Below are positions 5,782 through 12,548 of a stretch of DNA of 12,548 nucleotides, one piece after another. The translations under genes and the position numbers were made by a program. Source of the stretch: an uncultured Ruminococcus sp. (lineage in GTDB: Bacteria; Bacillota_A; Clostridia; Oscillospirales; Ruminococcaceae); the NCBI GenBank assembly GCA_902782875.1, contig CACZPE010000320.1, positions 1 to 12,548 on the forward strand, written 5' to 3'. The notes beneath the pieces were generated by a model. The model had not been told where the DNA came from. It was given only the letters and a program-made list of their open reading frames with translations, and did not search any database. How positions within the stretch are numbered: the first letter of the stretch is position 1; the number at the start of each line of letters is the position of its first letter.

Positions 5782-6058
5782 TCTCATCAGCCCCTGTGTC
5801 AGCCTCTGCGGTCTCCTCCGCGGCATTATCCGGTACGGCCTTCATATCGGCACGCCAGCGTATAACTATATATACCGCAAATCCTGCCGCTGCCGCCATG
5901 AATACGATGCCCAGTATATGCGCCGTGACAAGCGACATCGTTGTATCCTCAGCACAGAATATCTTATATCCCAGATATCCGATATATCCTGCGACCACCG
6001 CACGAAGCACAGCAGCCTTTGCCGCCCTTGAACTCCTGTCGGTATCGTTTCTGTTCAT
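5774..6058 (-). CDS. Small two-helix membrane protein of unknown function
   Basis: The 94-residue protein has a basic N-terminus (MNRNDTDRSSRAAKAAVLR), two hydrophobic segments at about residues 16-35 and 43-68, and a strongly acidic C-terminal tail (EETAEADTGADENE). The start at 6058 has AAGGAG 6 bases upstream. An in-frame ATG at 6082 lies in the preceding terminator hairpin and has no ribosome site. It is the first gene of a pair with the 145-residue protein, whose start overlaps its end. No clear promoter is visible between the mmsB terminator and this gene. A weak TATGAT lies in the terminator stem without a matching -35 box, so read-through from the sugar operon is possible. Confidence 0.7.
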   Translation of the reverse strand: MNRNDTDRSSRAAKAAVLRAVVAGYIGYLGYKIFCAEDTTMSLVTAHILGIVFMAAAAGFAVYIVIRWRADMKAVPDNAAEETAEADTGADENE

Positions 6059-6082
6059 ACCTGTCTCCTTATCCTGTATCAT

Positions 6083-6112
6083 AAAAAGGGCTGCTCTGTG
6101 ACAGCCCTTTTT
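6083..6112 (-). terminator. Terminator after mmsB
   Basis: AAAAAGGGCTG (6083-6093) and CAGCCCTTTTT (6102-6112) form an 11-bp perfect stem with an 8-base loop. On the minus strand the stem ends in TTTTT about 18 bases after the mmsB stop. The A-rich/T-rich arms also allow it to work on the plus strand, where more T follow. Confidence 0.8.
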
Positions 6113-6129
6113 GTTTTTTAACAGAGGTA

Positions 6130-7317
6130 TCAGCCTGCCTTACCGGTCTTATGGTTGGATACAACGTCAAAGATAACAGCTACGAGAAGAACTGCGCCCT
6201 TTACGACGTACTGCCAGTTGTTGTCAAGACCGATGATGGACATACCCTGATTGATAACGCCCAGGAGGATAGCTCCGACCATGATGCCGGGAACTGTACC
6301 GCTTCCGCCGTATGCGGATGCGCCGCCTATGAAGCACGAGCCGATAGCGTCCATCTCGAAGGAGTTACCTGTATCACCGTTTACAGAGCCTATACGAGCT
6401 GCCATGAGCAGACCGGAAAGACCTGCGAGAAGTGACATGGATGTGTAAGCCATGAAGTAAACCTTTTCGGTATTGATACCGGAAAGCTTGGTAGCCTTTT
6501 CATTGCCGCCGACAGCGTAGAAATAACGTCCGAAAGCGGTCTTGGATGTGATGAATGCATAGATGAGAACTATTGCGAGCACCCACAGTGCCATAACGGG
6601 TATGCCCTTATAGTGTGCGAGCTTCCATGTGTAGCAGAGTATGAGTACATCGATAACTGCTGTCTTTCCGAAATCGGAAATGGGAGAAGCCTGCTTGTAG
6701 CCCTTCTTTGCCTTGTTTGCACGGGACATAACTGTGCTTACGATAAGGCCTGCCGAGATAAGTATGCCCACGATGAATGCCGACCATTTAGGATCTGAAG
6801 CCTCTGTGCCGTCTATACCGGGGATATTTATGTAGGAGGCGAATATCTTGAGGAATGTGCCGCTGTTGCCGGTGGTGTCGGGGATGGATATTGTCTTCGA
6901 GCCGAGTATCGCACGTCCGAGTCCTCTGAATAGGAACATACCCGAAAGGGTGCAGATAAACGGAGGAATGTGGATATTACCTATCCAGAAGCCCTGCCAT
7001 ATACCGATCAGGCACGAGAGGGCAAGACATATGAGGATTACCACTATTGCGGGAAGATTTGTGGATGAAAGCAGCTGTGCTGCGATTGCGCCTATAAGGC
7101 ATACCGTCGAACCTACGGAAAGGTCGATGTTACCGCCTGTGAGTATGCACATGAGCATACCGCACGCCATTACGAGAACGTATGCATTCTGCAGAAGAAG
7201 GTTTGACATATTCTGTGCAAGAAGCAGACGGCCGTTAGTGAGAACTGCGAACAGGATGAATACCACGACCAGAGCAATGACCATGGTATATTTCTTGATA
7301 AAGGTTTTAGCGTTCAT
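6130..7317 (-). CDS. mmsB: Multiple-monosaccharide ABC transporter permease
   Basis: The 395-residue integral membrane protein forms the channel of a sugar importer of the MglC/XylH/AraH superfamily. It opens with a short basic N-terminus and a first membrane helix (residues 11-30), and has about ten hydrophobic segments in all. Typical permease motifs include GGNIDLSVGS (about residues 61-70), the GRYFYAVGGNEKATKLSGI loop that contacts the ATPase, and IGGASAYGGSGTVPG near the end. The length and the polar insertion near residues 195-220 (RANKAKKGYKQ) fit the MmsB/GguB branch, which is longer than MglC. It starts 15 bases after mmsA with AGAGG as ribosome site and is the last gene of the operon. 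Confidence 0.93.
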   Translation of the reverse strand: MNAKTFIKKYTMVIALVVVFILFAVLTNGRLLLAQNMSNLLLQNAYVLVMACGMLMCILTGGNIDLSVGSTVCLIGAIAAQLLSSTNLPAIVVILICLALSCLIGIWQGFWIGNIHIPPFICTLSGMFLFRGLGRAILGSKTISIPDTTGNSGTFLKIFASYINIPGIDGTEASDPKWSAFIVGILISAGLIVSTVMSRANKAKKGYKQASPISDFGKTAVIDVLILCYTWKLAHYKGIPVMALWVLAIVLIYAFITSKTAFGRYFYAVGGNEKATKLSGINTEKVYFMAYTSMSLLAGLSGLLMAARIGSVNGDTGNSFEMDAIGSCFIGGASAYGGSGTVPGIMVGAILLGVINQGMSIIGLDNNWQYVVKGAVLLVAVIFDVVSNHKTGKAG

Positions 7318-7332
7318 ATTGCATTACCTCTC

Positions 7333-8868
7333 TTATTGTTTATCGGACTGGAGGATCGCCGCCATGATCTTTTCCTGTGTGGCTTCGGAAGCAGGCATCT
7401 CTGCTACCATATGACCCTCGTTCATAACGTAGATGCGGTCACACATACCCAGCAGCTCGGGCATCTCGGAAGATATCATGACAACGGATTTGCCTGCCGC
7501 CACGAGATCATTCATGATGCAGTATATCTCATACTTTGCACCGACATCGATACCTCTTGTAGGCTCGTCGAGTATGAGCACCTCGGGGTCGGCGAACATC
7601 CACTTCGAGAGCAGTACCTTCTGCTGGTTTCCGCCCGAAAGATTGCCGACGTTCTGCTGAACGGAAGGAGTCTTGGTGCGGAGCTTCTTCTTGTAGTCCT
7701 CTGCTACCGCGTTCTCCTTGTCTACGTCGATTATACCCTTATCGCACACCTTTTCAAGACGTGCCATAGTATTGTTCTTTGCGATGGATTCGGACAGTAT
7801 AAGGCCGTTGCCCTTTCTGTCCTCGGTAACATACGCAAGTCCTGCCTCGATGGCATCACGTACGTTCTTGAAGGTCTTTTCCTTGCCGTCGATCCTTATC
7901 TCACCGCTGATATCAGTGCCGTAGGATCTGCCGAATATGGACATCGCAAGCTCGGTTCGTCCTGCGCCCTGCAGTCCCGAGAAGCCTACTATCTCTCCGC
8001 GGTGCACATTGAAGGATACGTTGTCAACGACCTTCTTTTCGGTATACAGCGGATGATGTACTGTCCAGTTCTTTACCTCCATGCCTATCTCGTCACTGAC
8101 ATGGTGCTCACGGGAAGGATAGCGGTCGCTGAGTTCACGGCCAACCATTCCCTTTATTATGCGGTCTTCATCTATGTCATGGTTTGCATTGTCGATCGTC
8201 TCAATAGTCGAACCGTCACGCACAACGGTTATCTTGTCTGCAACATACGATATCTCATTGAGCTTGTGGCTTATGATGATAGAGGTCATTCCCTCTTTCT
8301 TGAAGCCGAGCAGAAGATCGAGAAGCATCCTTGAATCTTCTTCGTTGAGTGAGGATGTAGGCTCATCGAGTATAAGCAGCTTAACGTTCTTGCTGAGAGC
8401 CTTAGCTATCTCAACGAGCTGCTGTTTGCCCGTACCTATATCCTTGATAAGTGTTGTTGCCTCTTCCCTGAGGCCAACCTGACGCATATGCTCCTCTGCC
8501 TCGTGATAGGTGCGGTCCCAGTCTATGCCGAAACGGCCTATACGCTCGTTGCCGAGAAACATATTCTCGCCGATGGAGAGCTCAGGTATCAGAGCAAGCT
8601 CCTGATGGATTATAACTATGCCCTTCTGTTCGCTGTCATGCAGCGTGCGGAACTGGCATATCTCCCCGTTATACGAAATATCCCCCGTATATGTGCCGAA
8701 AGGATACGTGCCGCTGAGCACGTTCATAAGAGTGGATTTACCCGCACCGTTCTCGCCGACAAGTGCGTGTATCTCTCCCCTCTCGACCTGCAGATTTACG
8801 TTATCCAGTGCCTTTACACCGGGGAATTCCTTGGTTATATTCTTCATTTCGAGAATATAATCAGCCAA
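7333..8868 (-). CDS. mmsA: Multiple-monosaccharide ABC transporter ATP-binding protein
   Basis: The 511-residue protein has two fused ATPase halves, as in MglA/XylG/GguA, and drives sugar uptake at the inner face of the membrane. The first half has Walker [10 protein letters not shown] (about residues 38-46), a degenerate signature [15 protein letters not shown] and Walker [12 protein letters not shown]. The second half has the usual degenerate Walker [11 protein letters not shown], an intact signature LSGGNQQKV (about 408-416) and [14 protein letters not shown]. The [10 protein letters not shown] segment after the first Walker A is characteristic of the MmsA branch. The start is TTG at 8868, supported by AAGGAGG 7 bases upstream. 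The first in-frame ATG, at codon 8, has no ribosome site. An intrinsic terminator lies between chvE and this gene, so it is probably expressed at a lower level than chvE. Confidence 0.94.
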   Translation of the reverse strand: MADYILEMKNITKEFPGVKALDNVNLQVERGEIHALVGENGAGKSTLMNVLSGTYPFGTYTGDISYNGEICQFRTLHDSEQKGIVIIHQELALIPELSIGENMFLGNERIGRFGIDWDRTYHEAEEHMRQVGLREEATTLIKDIGTGKQQLVEIAKALSKNVKLLILDEPTSSLNEEDSRMLLDLLLGFKKEGMTSIIISHKLNEISYVADKITVVRDGSTIETIDNANHDIDEDRIIKGMVGRELSDRYPSREHHVSDEIGMEVKNWTVHHPLYTEKKVVDNVSFNVHRGEIVGFSGLQGAGRTELAMSIFGRSYGTDISGEIRIDGKEKTFKNVRDAIEAGLAYVTEDRKGNGLILSESIAKNNTMARLEKVCDKGIIDVDKENAVAEDYKKKLRTKTPSVQQNVGNLSGGNQQKVLLSKWMFADPEVLILDEPTRGIDVGAKYEIYCIMNDLVAAGKSVVMISSEMPELLGMCDRIYVMNEGHMVAEMPASEATQEKIMAAILQSDKQ

Positions 8869-8914
8869 AGCGATCCCTCCTTATTCCGATGACTTGGTTT
8901 CAAGTTCAAGTCCC

Positions 8915-8948
8915 AAAAAAGGCAGGGTGGGCAATGCCCGCCCTGCCT
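8915..8948 (-). terminator. Intercistronic terminator/attenuator between chvE and mmsA
   Basis: On the minus strand AGGCAGGG-c-GGGC pairs with GCCC-a-CCCTGCCT around loop ATT (8920-8948), 12 pairs with one C-A mismatch, followed by TTTTTT. Partial termination here would give more binding protein than transporter, as is usual for binding-protein operons. The stem would also protect the chvE mRNA 3' end. Confidence 0.85.
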
Positions 8949-8975
8949 ATACATCACAGATCAGGTTTGATCAGA

Positions 8976-10181
8976 TCAGGTCGTGGAAGCTGTGGACTCA
9001 AGATACTTCTTGTCAGCATCCCACTGATAAAGGCCTGTGTCAACGAGTGTCTGGAGGCTGTCCTTGGTTATAACGTAAGGAACGAGAAGGAAGGAAGGAA
9101 CAGTCTTGACATTGTTGTTATAGGACTCTGTATCATAAGAGCACTCAACGGAAAGGCCGCTTGCAAAGCTTGCATCGGGAGTCTGACCGGAGAGGATAGC
9201 CTTGGAAACTTCGAGTGTAACGCCTGCCTCATCGGAAACGTTCTTGTAAACGGTCATGGTCTGAACGCCGTCAACGATATTCTTCAGGTTTGCGATATCG
9301 CCGTCCTGACCGGTAACGATAGGAGCGTTGCCGCCGTTGTAGTCGGAAGTGATAGCCTTAGCTACGCCGAGAGCAGTGGAGTCGTTGGAGCAGAGAGCTA
9401 CATCGAGGATAGTGCCGTCGGAATAGTAGGAAGCGAGAGTATTCTGCATATTCTCAAGAGCGGTATCAGTGGACCAGGAAGGAGTTGCTACCTGCTCGAA
9501 TGTGGACTTGCCGGAAGGAATGTTGAGCTTGCCGGAGTCGATGTAGGGCTTGAGGGTATCGTAAGCACCGTTGAAGAAGTAGCCTGCGTTGTTGTCGGCA
9601 GGGTCACCTGCGGTGAACTCGATATTGTAGGTCTTGTCGGTATTTGCAAGATCAAGCTGCTTTTCAACAAACTGACCCTGAAGCTTACCAACGGTATAGT
9701 TATCGAAGGATACATAATAGCTTACTGCATCGGTGTCCATGATAAGACGGTCATAAGCGATAACGGGGATATTTGCGCTCTTTGCATCGCCGAGAGTCTG
9801 GGAAAGTGTGGAACCGTCTATAGCAGCGATAAGGAGAAGGTCTACCTTATCAGCGATCATACCCTGGATATCGTTGTTCTGCTGGTTGGTATCATTGTCG
9901 GAATACTTGAGCTCAACCTTGTAGCCTGCAGCCTCAAACTGGCTCTTGAGGTACTCACCGTCACGGTTCCAGCGCTCGAGGGACTTTGTGGGCATTGCGA
10001 TGCCGACAGTCTTTGTAGCGCCGTCAGCAGCAGGTGCGGGATCAGCAGCTGCGGGAGCAGGATCTGCTGCAGGTGCGGAAGCGGGTGCTGAAGTATTGCC
10101 GCCGCTGCATCCTACGAGAGATGCGCCCATCGAGAACGAAAGAGCTGCTGCAAGTATTCTCTTGGTGTTGATAGATTTCAT
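8976..10181 (-). CDS. chvE: Multiple-monosaccharide-binding lipoprotein (ChvE type)
   Basis: This is the substrate-binding lipoprotein of the sugar importer, 401 residues. It has a type II signal peptide (basic MKSINTKR, hydrophobic core, lipobox LVGC with C25 as lipid anchor), then a flexible Ala/Pro/Asp-rich linker to about residue 55. The periplasmic-binding-protein fold starts at KTVGIAMPTKSLERWNRDG, followed by DNDTNQQNNDIQGMI, LLLIAAIDG, PVIAYDRLIMDTDAVSYYVSFDN and TGQDGD, which match ChvE-like proteins for arabinose, xylose, glucose or galactose. The exact sugar cannot be read from the sequence. AAGGAGG lies 8 bases before the ATG. It is the first gene of the chvE-mmsA-mmsB operon. The repetitive GCAGGTGCGG-type DNA of the linker (about 10020-10090) is a likely site of length variation. 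Confidence 0.93.
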   Translation of the reverse strand: MKSINTKRILAAALSFSMGASLVGCSGGNTSAPASAPAADPAPAAADPAPAADGATKTVGIAMPTKSLERWNRDGEYLKSQFEAAGYKVELKYSDNDTNQQNNDIQGMIADKVDLLLIAAIDGSTLSQTLGDAKSANIPVIAYDRLIMDTDAVSYYVSFDNYTVGKLQGQFVEKQLDLANTDKTYNIEFTAGDPADNNAGYFFNGAYDTLKPYIDSGKLNIPSGKSTFEQVATPSWSTDTALENMQNTLASYYSDGTILDVALCSNDSTALGVAKAITSDYNGGNAPIVTGQDGDIANLKNIVDGVQTMTVYKNVSDEAGVTLEVSKAILSGQTPDASFASGLSVECSYDTESYNNNVKTVPSFLLVPYVITKDSLQTLVDTGLYQWDADKKYLESTASTT

Positions 10182-10202
10182 TTGCTTTTCCTCCTTAAAC
10201 CC

Positions 10203-10260
10203 GATATGCCTTGTGCATATCTCACGGATCCTCCGGACCTTTTGCCCGTACCCCGATCCG
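10203..10260 (-). promoter_or_regulatory. Leader of the chvE operon with two possible hairpins
   Basis: The predicted transcript has a leader of about 80 bases. GATATGC (10203-10209) pairs with GCATATC (10215-10221) over a 5-base loop, just before the ribosome site. CGGATC (10225-10230) can pair with GATCCG (10255-10260) over a long loop. No T-run follows either, so there is no obvious attenuator, and I recognise no riboswitch. Confidence 0.35.
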
Positions 10261-10268
10261 CCGTCTTT

Positions 10269-10297
10269 ATTTTACTCCGCACATTGCTATTTGTCAA
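10269..10297 (-). promoter_or_regulatory. Promoter of the chvE-mmsA-mmsB operon
   Basis: On the minus strand, -35 box TTGACA (10297-10292), 17-base spacer, -10 box TAAAAT (10274-10269). The expected start is near 10262. I found no good catabolite-repression (cre) palindrome around it. Confidence 0.75.
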
Positions 10298-10542
10298 TAT
10301 TTTTGTGTTTTAACCACTATAAATTTGGTGATTCATACGAACTTTAGATTTTCTAATGTGCATTTTCCATAATTTATGAATTTTTTATTTCAGAGTCTTC
10401 ATGCTAATCATACAATACAAAGAAATCGTTATGCTGACTATGTTTACAGGGTATAGAGAGGTCATTACACAGGTGACAGGGGCTTAGTAACACGATAACG
10501 CAGGAGAGTATCCCTGTCCGGCATTTTTAATCATATTCTAAT
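10298..10542. other. Intergenic region between divergent chvE operon and patatin-like gene
   Basis: AT-rich at 10298-10400, with no recognisable gene. GACAGGG (10475-10481) can pair with CCCTGTC (10512-10518) over a 30-base loop, and TTTTT follows at 10524-10528, a weak terminator-like arrangement on the plus strand. A 28-codon ATG frame (10401-10487) has no ribosome site. I see no other supported feature. Confidence 0.4.
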
Positions 10543-10571
10543 TTGACATAGCCGGTATGCTGTGTTAATAT
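10543..10571 (+). promoter_or_regulatory. Promoter of the patatin-like/DUF998 operon
   Basis: A perfect -35 box TTGACA (10543-10548), a 17-base spacer and -10 box TAATAT (10566-10571), with TG one base before the -10 (extended form). The expected start is near 10578, about 26 bases before the gene. This looks like a strong constitutive promoter. Confidence 0.85.
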
Positions 10572-10603
10572 TAATACATAACAAAAAGAAAAGAGGCATG
10601 GCA

Positions 10604-11455
10604 ATGGACATAAAGACCGGACTTATACTCGAGGGCGGCGCAATGAGAGGGCTGTTCTCATGCGGCGTCACAGATGTTTTTATGGAAAACGGGATAGAGT
10701 TTGACGGCGCTGCGGGAATATCCGCAGGGGCTGTATTCGGCTGCAATATCAAATCAAAGCAGAACCGCCGCGCGATACGCTACAATATGAAATACTGCAG
10801 AGACAGCAGATACTGCAGCATATGGTCGCTTATCACCACAGGAGATATGTACGGCGCGGATTTCTGTTATCACAGGCTGCCCGATGAACTCGATGTATTC
10901 GACAGGGAAACATTCACTAACAATCCCATGGAATTCTATGTGGGCGCTACCGATGTTGTAAGCGGCAGAGCGATCTTTCACCGCTGCTCTGACGGAGGTG
11001 CCCGCGATATCGAATGGATGAGGGCATCCGCTTCAATGCCCCTTGCTTCGCAGATAGTTGAGGTAGACGGCAGAAAGCTGCTCGACGGCGGCATAGTATG
11101 CGCTGTGCCGTACAAGTTCATGCAGAAGCGCGGCTACAACAGGAATATCATCATACTCACACAGCCCGAGGGATATATAAAGAAGAAATCCTCCGCCCTT
11201 CCGCTTATAGAGCTGACCATGAGCGCATACCCCGAACTTGTGAAGGCAATGAAGGCGCGTCACAAGATGTACAACCGCCAGATGGAAGAAATAGCGGAGC
11301 TTGAGGACAGCGGTACTATCGTCATCAGGCCGCCCGCATCTCTCGGCATAAGCCGCACCGAATCCGACCCCACCGAGCTCAGGCGTGTATATCTGCTCGG
11401 CAGGAAGGAAGGCATGAGACGGCTTGATGAAGTAAAGGCCTATCTCGCTAAATGA
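10604..11455 (+). CDS. Patatin-like phospholipase family protein
   Basis: The 283-residue protein belongs to the bacterial patatin-like serine hydrolases of the YjjU type. The oxyanion-hole segment LILEGGAMRG is at residues 7-16, the nucleophile motif G-I-S40-A-G at 38-42, and the catalytic aspartate D161 is in LLDGGI, so the Ser-Asp dyad is complete. The C-terminal part (about 200-283) is helical and charged and resembles the extra region seen in YjjU-like proteins. Family members hydrolyse fatty acyl esters of lipids; the substrate here is unknown. No signal peptide is seen. ATG codons are present at 10598 and 10604. AGAGG lies 1 base before the first but 7 before the second, so I chose 10604. 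Longer frames run into the promoter. Its stop overlaps the next start by four bases (ATGA). Confidence 0.9.
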   Translation: MDIKTGLILEGGAMRGLFSCGVTDVFMENGIEFDGAAGISAGAVFGCNIKSKQNRRAIRYNMKYCRDSRYCSIWSLITTGDMYGADFCYHRLPDELDVFDRETFTNNPMEFYVGATDVVSGRAIFHRCSDGGARDIEWMRASASMPLASQIVEVDGRKLLDGGIVCAVPYKFMQKRGYNRNIIILTQPEGYIKKKSSALPLIELTMSAYPELVKAMKARHKMYNRQMEEIAELEDSGTIVIRPPASLGISRTESDPTELRRVYLLGRKEGMRRLDEVKAYLAK

Positions 11456-12108
11456 CAGATACAGGTAAGACTATGAAGATAAACTTCAGTTACGGCTGGT
11501 ATGCGCTGCTTATCGCAATGATCGGAGATCTGGTGATATCGGGGATACTCTCGCTCTTTTACAAAGACTACAGCAGTATCACCATGTCTATAAGTGCCCT
11601 CGGGAACCCGAAAAGCCCCGTCAGGATACCATTCAACATATGGATGCTCGCAGAGGGTCTGCTGTTTCTGTATGCACTGCCTGTATTCTACAGGTGCTAT
11701 CACGCTGTGTCGGCAAAACTAACCGTGACGGCGTGCATATTCATCGCGGTGTTTGCGGTCGGAGCGTGTATATTCACCTGCTTTTTCAGCGTAAACGAGA
11801 CAAAGGACGTTGTCACCACAGCATCAAAGATACACGGTGCAGGCTCTGTCATCGGATTCATGCTGTTTCTCTCGATGCCGCTGATCATGGCAATATTGTC
11901 GTTTAAAAACAATGAGCCGCCCTTTGGAGTACTTGGCATAATATGCTTTGCAGCAGCACTTTTCTTCTTTGTGCTTTATGTCATGTCGGACAAGGAGGAA
12001 TTTGCGGGCACCTTCATAACCAAAGAGGGACTATGGCAGAGGCTGAATCTGGCGTTTATGTATCTTCCCCTTGCGGCTGTATGCGTAAAACGGATAATAG
12101 AAAAATGA
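11452..12108 (+). CDS. DUF998-type integral membrane protein
   Basis: The 218-residue protein has about six hydrophobic segments, near residues 15-36, 62-82, 88-112, 130-152, 160-180 and 198-214. Features after the first segment (SISALGNPKSPVRIPFN then a second helix starting WMLAEGL) match the DUF998 pattern, in which S-LG---P----N follows the first helix. The family function is not known. The ATG at 11452 overlaps the stop of the patatin-like gene (ATGA), pointing to translational coupling; an in-frame ATG at 11473 with a weak AGGT site is an alternative. Pairing with a lipid hydrolase suggests a membrane-lipid role, which is inference only. Confidence 0.8.
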   Translation: MTDTGKTMKINFSYGWYALLIAMIGDLVISGILSLFYKDYSSITMSISALGNPKSPVRIPFNIWMLAEGLLFLYALPVFYRCYHAVSAKLTVTACIFIAVFAVGACIFTCFFSVNETKDVVTTASKIHGAGSVIGFMLFLSMPLIMAILSFKNNEPPFGVLGIICFAAALFFFVLYVMSDKEEFAGTFITKEGLWQRLNLAFMYLPLAAVCVKRIIEK

Positions 12109-12132
12109 CAAGCGATGTCTTATGTATACAAA

Positions 12133-12164
12133 AACGGGACTGTTTCGTATGAAGCAGTCCCGTT
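12133..12164. terminator. Bidirectional terminator between convergent genes
   Basis: AACGGGACTG (12133-12142) pairs with CAGTCCCGTT (12155-12164). A T-G wobble and TTC/GAA extend the stem to a 4-base loop GTAT. The plus strand continues with TATTTT and the minus strand with a T-run (TTTT of the A-run at 12131-12134), so both converging transcripts can end here. Confidence 0.85.
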
Positions 12165-12186
12165 ATATTTTCTGATTAACGTCCGA

Positions 12187-12548
12187 TCATGAATCCTTGA
12201 ACATTACGGTAGGATCGTATCTCTTTATTGCAGCGGCGTTACCCTGATAATTCTGTGCAGCAACCCATTCGTCAACAAGTGCGTCGTAGTCGTCTTCCTT
12301 CATCTCAAAGAGAAGGGAATATCTTGCAGACTCAAAATAGCTCTCGTCCTCATGGATATCAAGTCTGATTATAGCGTAGTAATGCTCGCCGTCCTTGCTC
12401 TCTGCAATGCCCGACTCGCCCACATTCAGGCTGAATGTCTTTGCGATAAGCTCTTCGTTGGGATATGTAGCATCCTTCTCTACTACCTTCTTGTTGCTCG
12501 GATAGGGCTGTACAGCAGCAGGAGTCAGCTCAGTCTCAGCTGTTGTCT
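12187..12548 (-). CDS. Uncharacterised protein, N-terminus outside the window
   Basis: Only the last 119 residues are seen; the frame stays open to the window edge, so the start lies beyond 12548. The GTG at 12423 is an internal valine (within TFSLNVGESGIAES), not a start. The visible part begins with a Thr/Glu/Ala/Pro-rich stretch (TTAETELTPAAVQPYPSNKK) that looks like the linker of an exported lipoprotein, followed by a compact acidic domain (IIRLDIHEDESYFESARYSLLFEMKEDDYDALVDEWVAAQNYQG) ending FKDS. I do not recognise the family. It converges with the patatin/DUF998 operon across the terminator at 12133-12164. Confidence 0.75.
   Translation of the reverse strand, partial: TTAETELTPAAVQPYPSNKKVVEKDATYPNEELIAKTFSLNVGESGIAESKDGEHYYAIIRLDIHEDESYFESARYSLLFEMKEDDYDALVDEWVAAQNYQGNAAAIKRYDPTVMFKDS

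Noticed and set aside
7336..8334. 332-residue plus-strand frame across mmsA
   Set aside because: Shadow of mmsA; the composition is odd and there is no start signal, while mmsA shows all ATPase motifs.
8763..10091. 442-residue plus-strand frame across the chvE gene
   Set aside because: It is the reverse-strand shadow of chvE, whose lipobox, fold motifs and ribosome site are unambiguous. The shadow is rich in Cys, Gly and Val with no family match.
10423..10436. Possible catabolite-repression (cre) site, GAAATCGTTATG region
   Set aside because: The centre fits but both outer ends deviate from the cre consensus, and it lies over 120 bases upstream of the chvE promoter.
10401..10487. 28-codon small open reading frame in the chvE/patatin intergenic region
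   Set aside because: No ribosome site precedes its ATG and no promoter is convincing, so it cannot be supported as a gene.

Overview
The window looks like chromosome of a low-to-moderate GC member of the Clostridia, most likely a Ruminococcus-type gut or rumen bacterium (Oscillospiraceae). This is inferred from strong AGGAGG-type ribosome sites, TTGACA/TATAAT-type promoters with 17-base spacers, a lipoprotein signal on the sugar-binding protein, heavy use of ATA and AGA/AGG codons, and the gene families present. No rRNA, tRNA, CRISPR array or insertion sequence was found.

Left part (1-2182). A minus-strand pair encodes a MarR-type repressor and an unrecognised polytopic membrane protein. Its promoter carries a perfect 22-base palindrome over the predicted transcription start, so the pair is probably self-regulated. 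A divergent single gene for a small DUF3592-like membrane protein follows and ends at a strong intrinsic terminator.

Centre (2183-5265). This is the most interesting part. A plus-strand operon encodes a Ro60-like protein (DUF2828/TROVE-type helical region plus von Willebrand A domain) and, 13 bases later, the RNA ligase RtcB. The pair suggests an RNA repair or RNA quality-control module. Its roughly 245-base leader holds three tandem hairpins of about 50 bases. Each has a differently sequenced but fully paired outer stem (AAG...CTT ends), the same ACAGCAA motif on the 5' side of the internal loop, and a second inner hairpin. A fourth, 14-bp perfect hairpin sits just before the ribosome site. 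The triple hairpin looks like a structured RNA and I cannot match it to a named family.

Right of centre (5296-10300, minus strand). Two small overlapping genes of unknown function are followed by a three-gene sugar ABC transporter operon in the order chvE (binding lipoprotein), mmsA (twin ATPase), mmsB (permease). It has a clear promoter, an intrinsic terminator/attenuator between chvE and mmsA, a TTG start on mmsA and a terminator after mmsB.

Right end (10530-12548). A plus-strand pair with an ATGA overlap encodes a patatin-like phospholipase and a DUF998-type membrane protein. A bidirectional terminator separates it from the 3' part of a convergent, unrecognised gene that runs off the window edge.
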